From: Dysgonamonadaceae bacterium
GTDB taxonomy: Bacteria; Bacteroidota; Bacteroidia; Bacteroidales; Azobacteroidaceae
Reading direction: 5' to 3'
Assembly: GCA_031276105.1 (NCBI GenBank)
Contig: JAISNS010000302.1
Location: 1-6,571, forward strand
DNA: 6,571 nucleotides
The position numbers and the translations under genes are program-made. The notes below the pieces were generated by a model that saw nothing but the letters and a program-made list of their open reading frames with translations, was not told where the DNA came from and made no database searches. Numbering within the stretch: the stretch's first letter is position 1; the number at the start of each line of letters is the position of its first letter. Positions 1 to 5,811 of the stretch are shown in pieces.

Positions 1-398
1 TTTTCCCCTATTGTCCGGTCTTTTTTCCTCGACAAACGAATCAATTGCATCGTAATCGTACTGCCGCCGCTCACAATCCGTTGTTCTTTTAAGTTTTGAA
101 TCAATGCGCGAACAATAGCTGGGGGATTAATTCCCGGATGGGAATAAAAATACCGGTCTTCGAATGCGACGATACAAGCGGCGAATTTTTCGGGAACGGA
201 ATCGCAAGGCGGAAACCGCCACTGTTCGTCGGTGGCGATGCGTGCGCCCAGCAATTCGCCGTTCCGATCGGTTACTACCGTCGAATAAGGCGCGTCGAAG
301 AGTTGTCCGGGCAAGCAGAAGATCCAGGCAATCAGCAAAAGGACAAGCGTAAGAAGAATCGCCTTTTTTCGGTTGGAAATGTTTTTAATAGAAAACAA
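1..398 (-). CDS. pbpC: Penicillin-binding protein 1C, N-terminal part (runs off left edge)
   Basis: This is the 5' end of a bifunctional class A penicillin-binding protein, about 132 codons long here. Read from TTG at 398-396, it has a short basic N-terminus, a hydrophobic membrane anchor at about residues 13-30 (AILLTLVLLLIAW), and the PBP1C-like stretch DAPYSTVVTDRNGELLGAR at 35-53. The glycosyltransferase family 51 signatures follow: EDRYFYSHPG at 80-89, with the catalytic glutamate expected at E80, and GGSTITMQ at 111-118. By family knowledge the protein is anchored in the inner membrane and polymerises lipid II into glycan strands; the transpeptidase and C-terminal PBP1C domains would lie beyond the edge. 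No ATG occurs in frame near the start. The frame stays open upstream, but a promoter-like box at 433-440 would start transcription near 427, which favours the TTG. The family is clear; the exact start is uncertain. It is divergent from the transporter operon. Confidence 0.9.
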   Translation of the reverse strand, partial: MFSIKNISNRKKAILLTLVLLLIAWIFCLPGQLFDAPYSTVVTDRNGELLGARIATDEQWRFPPCDSVPEKFAACIVAFEDRYFYSHPGINPPAIVRALIQNLKEQRIVSGGSTITMQLIRLSRKKDRTIGE

Positions 399-432
399 TG
401 TGAATGATAAATTATTTGTTTGAATTTCGTGG

Positions 433-440
433 CAAAAATA
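433..440 (-). promoter_or_regulatory. Possible -7 box of the pbpC promoter
   Basis: On the minus strand this reads TATTTTTG, a full match to the Bacteroidetes -7 consensus TAnnTTTG. It would place the transcription start near 427 and give a leader of about 29 bases before the proposed TTG start at 398. The -33 element is weak: the nearest TTG lies only 15 bases upstream, closer than the usual 19-21. The region is AT-rich, so a chance match is possible. Confidence 0.4.
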
Positions 441-498
441 ATAAAAAACAGGATGCAACTTTTCATATTACAATCCTGAAAGTTTTGCTAAATCTTTT

Positions 499-529
499 TT
501 TGAGGCGCCGGATAAGGCTATTAGCTTTG
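499..529 (+). promoter_or_regulatory. Promoter P1, Bacteroidetes -33/-7 type
   Basis: TTTG at 499-502 and TAGCTTTG at 522-529 match the consensus TTTG / TAnnTTTG at every fixed position, with a 19-base spacer in the usual range. Transcription would start near 536, giving a leader of about 490 nt to the susC-like ATG. The -7 box lies in the right arm of an imperfect inverted repeat (510-519 with 523-532, 8 of 10 positions symmetric), which could be an operator. Confidence 0.6.
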
Positions 530-553
530 TCCTAAAAAAGATTCCGCCAAATA

Positions 554-585
554 TTTGCATAATCCGATTAAATCCATTACATTTG
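554..585 (+). promoter_or_regulatory. Promoter P2, Bacteroidetes -33/-7 type
   Basis: TTTG at 554-557 and TACATTTG at 578-585 match the Bacteroidetes consensus at all fixed positions with a 20-base spacer. The expected start is near 592, giving a leader of about 430 nt before the susC-like gene. This is the best promoter in the window. It lies in tandem with P1, 56 bases downstream, so the two may serve different conditions or one may be the main start. Confidence 0.7.
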
Positions 586-613
586 CAGCGGTTTTTGAAA
601 ATCAGTAACAAAT

Positions 614-715
614 ATGGCAGTTCCGTTAAATAACAATTTATTATGTATTGTTAACTTTCAATATTTGGAAGTTAACGGAATTATGCACACACACACAATC
701 ACGCGCGAAAGTTAA
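614..715 (+). CDS. Possible 33-codon leader ORF (unproven)
   Basis: An ATG at 614 opens a 33-codon frame that starts MAVPLNNN and ends HTHTITRES, with TAA at 713-715. It begins about 22 bases after the predicted P2 start and lies entirely before the terminator-like hairpin at 778-820. A nested ATG at 683 would give the 10-residue peptide MHTHTITRES. I recognise no family, see no clear ribosome binding site, and the frame is short enough to occur by chance. Its position matters because translation would disrupt the inverted repeats it overlaps: the left repeat covers codons 3-6 and the last repeat covers the stop codon. It could be a leader peptide or simply non-coding leader RNA. Confidence 0.2.
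   Translation: MAVPLNNNLLCIVNFQYLEVNGIMHTHTITRES
619..715 (+). repeat. Overlapping GTTAAC-centred inverted repeats in the leader
   Basis: Four segments can pair in competing ways. TTCCGTTAA (621-629) is the exact reverse complement of TTAACGGAA (672-680). GTTAACTTTC (650-659) pairs over 10 positions (one G-U) with GGAAGTTAAC (667-676) around a 7-base loop. TTAACTTTC (651-659) is also the exact reverse complement of GAAAGTTAA (707-715). The local 650-676 hairpin excludes both of the other pairings, while those two could coexist only as a pseudoknot. Either an RNA switch or repeated binding sites for a DNA-binding protein would fit. Confidence 0.5.
686..697 (+). repeat. (CA)6 dinucleotide tract
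   Basis: Six perfect CA units lie in the leader between the inverted-repeat segments. The tract encodes the His-Thr-His-Thr part of the possible leader ORF. It is short, so slippage would be modest, but a change in copy number would shift that frame and alter spacing between the 667-680 and 707-715 segments. Confidence 0.7.
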
Positions 716-777
716 TAAAAATATTTTATCTATACAACTATTTTATAGTCCGATACGAACAGTTACAAACAAAGATT

Positions 778-820
778 ATCCTTATCCATTCGTAAAGAAT
801 GGATAGGGATTTTTATTTAT
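778..820 (+). terminator. Strong intrinsic-terminator-like hairpin inside the leader
   Basis: Bases 778-791 pair with 797-810 over 14 positions, 13 Watson-Crick and one G-U, around the loop GTAAA. The 3' arm runs directly into TTTTATTTAT. This is the shape of a plus-strand intrinsic terminator; read on the minus strand it has no comparable U-run. It lies about 185 nt after the predicted P2 start and about 205 nt before the susC-like ATG, so transcripts from P1 or P2 must pass it to reach the operon. It could end a separate small transcript of about 220-285 nt or act as an attenuator. Confidence 0.65.
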
Positions 821-842
821 AAACAATTAAAATAATGATACC

Positions 843-1017
843 ATGAAAAAACTAAATTCCTCTTAAAATCTCTTTTACCGCTCCCGAAGTTGTTGCCTCC
901 AAATCCGTCATTCCCTCATGGGTGACCGGATTGCAAACAGACGCACAACTTTTCCCTATTGCCTGTTACAGGCCTATTTTAGAGTTCACTATTATGTTAT
1001 GTGTCACCACAAATTAA
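843..1017 (+). pseudogene. Possible frameshifted remnant of a small gene
   Basis: An ATG at 843 follows an AT-rich stretch like that before the real genes here, and reads MKKLNSS before TAA at 864-866. In a different frame, 856-1014 is open and protein-like, including SFTAPEVVASKSV (from about 871), VTGLQTDAQLFPIACYRPI (922-978) and LCVTTN before TAA at 1015-1017. One frameshift near 860 would join the two into a product of nearly 60 residues. GC content here (about 48% over 871-980) matches genes rather than the AT-rich leader before it. The opposite strand also has a protein-like frame at 965-852 (GMTDLEATTSGAVKEI), so the true coding strand, if any, is unsure. I assign no family. It could be a decayed gene end, a fragment of a repeated element, or chance. 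Confidence 0.25.
961..973. promoter_or_regulatory. 13-base palindrome, possible operator
   Basis: GCCTGTTACAGGC is a perfect inverted repeat with 6-base arms around one central base. It ends 51 bases before the susC-like ATG and directly abuts a weak -7-like box, TATTTTAG (975-982, one mismatch to TAnnTTTG), that lacks a clear -33 element. A regulator site is possible, but a 13-base palindrome alone is weak evidence. Confidence 0.25.
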
Positions 1018-1024
1018 TTATTGT

Positions 1025-4000
1025 ATGAATTTAATTAGAAAAAATCAAAAATGGAAAGTGAGTAAATGCTTTATTTTTTCCCTGTTAATATGTTTGTTAA
1101 TGCCGGAATTTTTACTCGCTCAAAACAGTCAAACAATTCAAATAACCGGAAAAGTCACGGATACGTCCGGAGAACCGGTTATAGGAGGTAGTGTTTTCCG
1201 GAAAGGAACTTCCGAGGGAGTATTCACCGATCTGGAAGGAAACTTTAAGTTAAGTGTTCCGCAAGGATCCGCGATCGTTGTCCGCTATCTCGGATACGTT
1301 TCGCAGGAACTTGTTGTTGCCGATGAAAAACCGCTGACAATTATTTTACAGGAAGACGTCAAAAAAATAAACGAAGTGGTAGTCATCGGGTACGGTACCC
1401 GCCAGCGGAAAAGCATTGTCGGCGCAGTTGATCAAATCGGATCGAACCGGTTGGAAGACCGTCCGGTCGGCAATACCATGCAGGCCTTGCAGGGCGCTGC
1501 CGCGAACCTGATTATCCAGCAGCGGAGTATGAACCCCAACGACAACAGCATGAATATCAACATCAGGGGTATCAATACCATGAACAACAACGATCCGCTG
1601 GTCATTATTGACGGAATTATTACGGAAATGGAAAGCTTGAACCGAATCAACCCGGACGATATTGCCGGTATTTCGGTATTGAAAGACGCCGGTAGCGCCG
1701 CTATTTACGGGTCGCGCTCTTCCAACGGTGTTATTCTGGTAACGACCAAGCAGGGAACGAAAGGCCTCCGGCCTGTGATTCGTTTCAACTCCATGGTCGG
1801 GTATGAAAACCCCAAAGTCTTGTTTCGTCCGGTAAAAGGGTATGAAAATGCCCTGCTCAGGAATCAAGCGGAAATAAATTCGGGAAATATGCCGTCCTAT
1901 ACGCCCGGACAAATCCGCGATTTATACGAACACCGCGACGAAGAAGAGTGGTTCATGGATCAAATCATGCAACGGGCTTTGCAACAGTCGTACAATGTAA
2001 GCATTTCCGGAGGAAATGAACAGTCCACCTATCTGGTTTCCGGCGGCTTTTTCGATCAGGGAAGCAACTTTGCCGGCGACGACTACGGTGTGAAACGGTA
2101 TAATTTCCGTACCAATTTGTCGTCCGAGTACGGGAAATTCAAACTGACCACTCAAATCGCCTACAACCGGATTGTTCAGAATGCGCCGAATGCAGGAAAC
2201 GCCATCATCGACGCCACCCGTGTCGCTCCTTATTATTATAATCGGATGAAGGCAGCGAATGGACGTTATTTAACCGTCGAAGGAATGGAAGGCAATTCCT
2301 TAGGCATTTTGGAAAAAGGCGGATTCCAGAAAAAGGATGAGGACAATATTATCGGCAATGTCGGCGGCGAACTGACAATCATTCCCGGATTGAAAGCAAA
2401 AGGAATGTTGGGCATTGATCTGACCGCTCACCACCGCCTCATCCGAGGAATGGAAGTGCCTTACTACAGCAGCGAAGACGCGACGGAAGTTAGTTCCAGA
2501 ACCGGAGTGGACCGCAATACGGAAGATTACAATGAGAAAAAGTACACCCTGAATACCCAGTTTATGCTGGATTACGATCGTACATTTAACGAGGTGCATC
2601 AAGTTTCCGGACTGTTGGGTGTTTCGAACGAATCCTTTACGCGGGAAGCGAACGAAATTAAACAAAAATTTACCGATCCGGAGTTGGGTATTCCGGCGGC
2701 GGACGGAAAAACGGAATTTGATCCGGGCAGTTATAATACGCCTCAAAGCAGCACGCGGAGAAGTATTTATTCCCTGTTCGGACGGGCAGCCTATTCGTAT
2801 GCCGATACCTACTACGGCGAAGCCAGTTTCCGTTACGACGGCTCTTCCAAATTTGCCGAAAGTCACCGTTGGGGTTTTTTCCCTTCGTTCTCTGCCGGAT
2901 GGCGGTTATCGCAGGAAGCGTTTATGGATTTTTACCGCGATGAGGTGGGCGATTTCAAAATACGCGGCTCTTACGGCGTATTAGGGAATCAAAACGTAGA
3001 TGATTACAGTTACGTTACCACGTACACGGTATATACCAATAACTACGGCTTCAACAATACGCCCGTTTCGGGTACGGGATTTGCCTTCGGTAATTCGGAA
3101 TTGCAGTGGGAAAAGTCGGCTAATTTCAATATCGGATTCGACGCTACTTTCCTGAAAGATCAATTAACGGTGTCGTTCGATTATTTTAATAAAAAGACTA
3201 CCGGAATTTTGTTGAAAACCGAAGTGCCGATGATTTTCGGGGGAGAAGTGGCCAATGAAAATGCCGGGGAAATGCAAAACCGGGGATGGGAATTAACGTT
3301 GAATTACCACCTCAAAACCGGAGCGTTACAACACGTGTTCAATTTCAATATTGCCGACTCCCAAAACAAGGTGACGAAATTCGGCGACGAAAGAATCAGC
3401 GACCGGGAACAAATGGCTTCGTTAATCCGCGAAGGCGTAGCCTTACATTCTTACTTCGGCTACAAAACAGACGGTTATTTCAACAATTACGAAGAGATAG
3501 CCAACGGCGTAGTACCGGTTGGCGCCATTGTAGCGCCGGGCGATGTAAAGTATGTCAACTACTATCCCGACGATGTGATCGACGATAAAGACCGCCAGAT
3601 ATTGGGGAATGCCTTCCCGCGTTACACGTTCGGATTCAACTACAATGTGAACTGGAACGGATTCGATCTGGATGTATTCTTCCAAGGGGTCGGCAAACGC
3701 AATATGGTGGTGCGCGGCGAATTGATAGAGCCGTTTCATGCCAATTATTCGAAAGTCATCTACGAGCATCAGTTGGATTTCTGGTCGCCGACCAATACGG
3801 ACGCCCGGTGGCCCCGCCTGACGGCGCCCGGAAATGCGAACAATTACGGACATGATTCGGAACTATTCCTGCTTGACGCCGCTTACCTCCGGTTGAAAAA
3901 CATACAAATCGGTTACACCTTGCCGAAGAGTCTTACGACTCGCTTCGGCGTACAAAAATTGCGGGTAAGCCTGAATGCACAAAACTTGTGGACGCTCACC

Positions 4001-4135
4001 AAAAACTCGTTTATCGATCCGGAATCGACGGAATTTGGAAACAATATGGGAGGCGTCGGCGGAGTTGATTCAAACAGCGCACGTAATTATCCCACATTGA
4101 AATATTACGGAATTGGACTTAATTTGGAATTTTAA
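1025..4135 (+). CDS. SusC/RagA-family TonB-linked outer membrane transporter
   Basis: This is a full-length SusC-like protein of 1036 residues from ATG 1025. In this family the protein is an outer-membrane beta-barrel that imports oligosaccharides in complex with its SusD lipoprotein, powered by TonB-ExbBD. Visible in order: a signal peptide ending near LLA-Q at residue 32; a carboxypeptidase-regulatory-like domain at about 38-110 (ITGKVTDTSGEPVIGGSVF); a TonB box region, NEVVVIGYGTRQRKS, at 116-130; the plug, with the SusC motif SVLKDAGSAAIYGSRSSNGV at about 217-236; and a long barrel ending in phenylalanine (GIGLNLEF), typical of outer-membrane proteins. There is no STN secretin/TonB domain before the regulatory-like domain, so it is not the type that signals to an anti-sigma factor. 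A GTG at 1001 in frame adds 8 residues. I prefer ATG 1025 because it gives a normal signal peptide and its upstream bases (TTATTGT) resemble those of the SusE-like gene (TTATCGT). The substrate is unknown. Confidence 0.96.
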   Translation: MNLIRKNQKWKVSKCFIFSLLICLLMPEFLLAQNSQTIQITGKVTDTSGEPVIGGSVFRKGTSEGVFTDLEGNFKLSVPQGSAIVVRYLGYVSQELVVADEKPLTIILQEDVKKINEVVVIGYGTRQRKSIVGAVDQIGSNRLEDRPVGNTMQALQGAAANLIIQQRSMNPNDNSMNINIRGINTMNNNDPLVIIDGIITEMESLNRINPDDIAGISVLKDAGSAAIYGSRSSNGVILVTTKQGTKGLRPVIRFNSMVGYENPKVLFRPVKGYENALLRNQAEINSGNMPSYTPGQIRDLYEHRDEEEWFMDQIMQRALQQSYNVSISGGNEQSTYLVSGGFFDQGSNFAGDDYGVKRYNFRTNLSSEYGKFKLTTQIAYNRIVQNAPNAGNAIIDATRVAPYYYNRMKAANGRYLTVEGMEGNSLGILEKGGFQKKDEDNIIGNVGGELTIIPGLKAKGMLGIDLTAHHRLIRGMEVPYYSSEDATEVSSRTGVDRNTEDYNEKKYTLNTQFMLDYDRTFNEVHQVSGLLGVSNESFTREANEIKQKFTDPELGIPAADGKTEFDPGSYNTPQSSTRRSIYSLFGRAAYSYADTYYGEASFRYDGSSKFAESHRWGFFPSFSAGWRLSQEAFMDFYRDEVGDFKIRGSYGVLGNQNVDDYSYVTTYTVYTNNYGFNNTPVSGTGFAFGNSELQWEKSANFNIGFDATFLKDQLTVSFDYFNKKTTGILLKTEVPMIFGGEVANENAGEMQNRGWELTLNYHLKTGALQHVFNFNIADSQNKVTKFGDERISDREQMASLIREGVALHSYFGYKTDGYFNNYEEIANGVVPVGAIVAPGDVKYVNYYPDDVIDDKDRQILGNAFPRYTFGFNYNVNWNGFDLDVFFQGVGKRNMVVRGELIEPFHANYSKVIYEHQLDFWSPTNTDARWPRLTAPGNANNYGHDSELFLLDAAYLRLKNIQIGYTLPKSLTTRFGVQKLRVSLNAQNLWTLTKNSFIDPESTEFGNNMGGVGGVDSNSARNYPTLKYYGIGLNLEF

Positions 4136-4140
4136 TAGAT

Positions 4141-5778
4141 ATGATTATGAAAAATAAATGGATATCACACAGCATTATATTGGGTATGGCCACAGCGCTT
4201 TTCCTGTCTTTGTCGTTTACGGCTTGCAACGATTTGGATCAATTTCCGACCGGCAAGTTTACGGAAGGCAATTACTGGGCTTCGGCCGATAAAGCTCATT
4301 CGGTTTTGAACATGGCGTACAGCCAAATGTACTCGGCTGCCTATTTTTTCAGTACGGAAGCCTTGTCCGATAATGTGCATCAAATCAGGATTTCCGATGA
4401 AAAAACGATTGCTTCGGGGCAGGCAAATGCCGCTACCGGCCGCTTTGCCAACGAATGGCGCGATTGCTATGCCGGAATTAAAACCTGCCATACCCTGCTC
4501 GAAAATATCGACCGGGTACCCGACATGGACGAAACGCTGAAGAACCGGATGAAAGCGGAAGCCCGCTTTATCCGTGCATGGCTGTTTTTCCGCCTGACTA
4601 CCTGGTATGGCGATGTGCCGCTTTTTACAAAGGACATCACCGTATCGGAATCGAAAACCATTGCGCGCACGCCACGGGCAGAGGTGCTCCAATTTGTTCG
4701 CAACGAACTGGAAGAAATCGCTTCCATCCTTCCGACGAACAAGCAGTACGCGGAAGAAGATCGAGGACGGATTACCGCAGGGACGGCAATTGCACTGAAA
4801 GCACGCACCTATCTCTACGACAACGATTGGGGCAATGTGGTTACTACCTGCGAGCGCCTCATCGGGAAGACGACTTACGGCGAATACGACTTGTTCGACG
4901 ATTTTGAAGGACTCTTCGCGGTGGCCAACGAGTACAACTGCGAGGTGATACTGGATATTACCCATATCCCGTCGCTCAGAATGTGGAGCGAGTTTTATGA
5001 TTATGCCCCGCCTTCGGCAGGACAACGGGTTTGCGGCATGTCGCCGGCGCAGGACTTGGTAGAAGATTTCATTATGTTGAACGGGAAAAGCATTAAGGAA
5101 AGCGGATCCGGATACGACGAAGAGAATCCATACGTCAACCGCGACCCGCGCATGGATGCAACCATCGTTCGTCACCTGTCTTCTTTTACAACGCTGGGCG
5201 GAGTTACCCGCACGATTTATACCAAGCCCGGCTCTACGACCGACGAAACGGAGTTGAAAGACGTTTGGACAGGTAGCGGAGAAACGGCCTCGCGTACCGG
5301 TTATTATATCAGAAAATACTACGACCCAACGGCCATAGCCAATTTTGAATCGGGACTGAACCTGATTTTAATCCGTTATGCCGATGTATTGTTGATGTAT
5401 GCCGAAGCGAAAGCCGAATTGGAACAGTTGGACGCTACCGTTTGGAACAGCACCATCCGTGCGATTCGTTATCGCGCCGGTTTCAGGGAAGCAGGAGCGT
5501 TGGATTTTCCGGGAACAACCGGTCTGAAAGAGATTGTCCGCCGGGAACGGCGCAGCGAATTGGCGTTCGAAAGCACGCGCATCCACGACATCCGCCGCTG
5601 GCATACGGCCGAAACCGTATTGAATCGACCGGCGCGCGGAGCCAAGTTCGCCGACAACAATACGAATTATATTTCGCTGGAACAGCGCTCGTTTAATCCC
5701 GAACGCGACTATCTATGGCCGGTGCCGCAAGGCGATAAGGATAAAAACCCGAATCTCGGACAAAATCCCCAATATTAA
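4141..5778 (+). CDS. SusD/RagB-family surface glycan-binding lipoprotein
   Basis: This 545-residue lipoprotein is the usual partner of SusC; family members sit on the cell surface as a lid over the barrel and bind the incoming glycan through a TPR-rich helical fold. The signal peptide ends in a lipobox at FTAC, with the lipidated cysteine at residue 29 followed by NDLDQF. The N-terminal SusD-like region runs to about residue 220 (NYWASADKAHSVLNMAYSQM near the start). The C-terminal RagB/SusD region holds RYADVLLMYAEAKAELE (about 411-427) and EIVRRERRSELAFESTRIHD (about 464-483), and ends with YLWPVPQGDKDKNPNLGQN, all family hallmarks. Length is typical and the gene is intact. It starts 5 bases after the susC-like stop, so the two are almost surely co-transcribed. 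An alternative start at ATG 4147 would remove two residues. The binding residues and substrate cannot be read from family motifs. Confidence 0.96.
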   Translation: MIMKNKWISHSIILGMATALFLSLSFTACNDLDQFPTGKFTEGNYWASADKAHSVLNMAYSQMYSAAYFFSTEALSDNVHQIRISDEKTIASGQANAATGRFANEWRDCYAGIKTCHTLLENIDRVPDMDETLKNRMKAEARFIRAWLFFRLTTWYGDVPLFTKDITVSESKTIARTPRAEVLQFVRNELEEIASILPTNKQYAEEDRGRITAGTAIALKARTYLYDNDWGNVVTTCERLIGKTTYGEYDLFDDFEGLFAVANEYNCEVILDITHIPSLRMWSEFYDYAPPSAGQRVCGMSPAQDLVEDFIMLNGKSIKESGSGYDEENPYVNRDPRMDATIVRHLSSFTTLGGVTRTIYTKPGSTTDETELKDVWTGSGETASRTGYYIRKYYDPTAIANFESGLNLILIRYADVLLMYAEAKAELEQLDATVWNSTIRAIRYRAGFREAGALDFPGTTGLKEIVRRERRSELAFESTRIHDIRRWHTAETVLNRPARGAKFADNNTNYISLEQRSFNPERDYLWPVPQGDKDKNPNLGQNPQY

Positions 5779-5811
5779 AACAAATTATTTACACAAATAA
5801 ATTATTATCGT

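Larger units (their letters stand above)
399..1024. other. Long divergent regulatory intergenic region
   Basis: This 626-base gap separates the divergent pbpC and susC-like genes and is longer than a simple promoter region needs. From left to right it holds a pbpC promoter-like box, two tandem plus-strand promoters, a leader with competing inverted repeats and a (CA)6 tract, a terminator-like hairpin, a short MKKLNSS start-like ORF, and a GC-richer coding-like stretch with a 13-base palindrome. Base composition changes within it: 600-840 is clearly AT-rich, while 871-980 is about 48% GC, similar to the genes. I see no tRNA, rRNA or CRISPR repeats in it. Confidence 0.8.

Noticed and set aside
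96..407. 103-codon plus-strand open frame at the left end
   Set aside because: It is antisense to the pbpC N-terminus, which carries both GT51 motifs in the opposite strand.
510..787. GGATAAGG (510-517) is complementary to the 5' arm of the terminator-like hairpin (CCTTATCC, 780-787), suggesting an antiterminator
   Set aside because: Bases 510-517 lie upstream of both predicted transcription starts (near 536 and 592), so they would not be in the same RNA; an 8-base match in this span can be chance.
1346..2866. Several minus-strand open frames (1346-1912, 1922-2155, 2300-2866) inside the SusC-like gene
   Set aside because: They mirror the sense coding sequence, show no protein-family features, and have no promoter or spacing typical of genes.
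4165..5175. 336-codon open frame on the minus strand inside the SusD-like gene
   Set aside because: It lies wholly inside a gene with strong family motifs, has no recognisable domain, and is explained by the codon bias of the sense strand.
5779..5811. Possible terminator or promoter between the SusD-like and SusE-like genes
   Set aside because: The 33-base gap is AT-rich but has no hairpin followed by a T-run and no TAnnTTTG box, so read-through is the simpler view.
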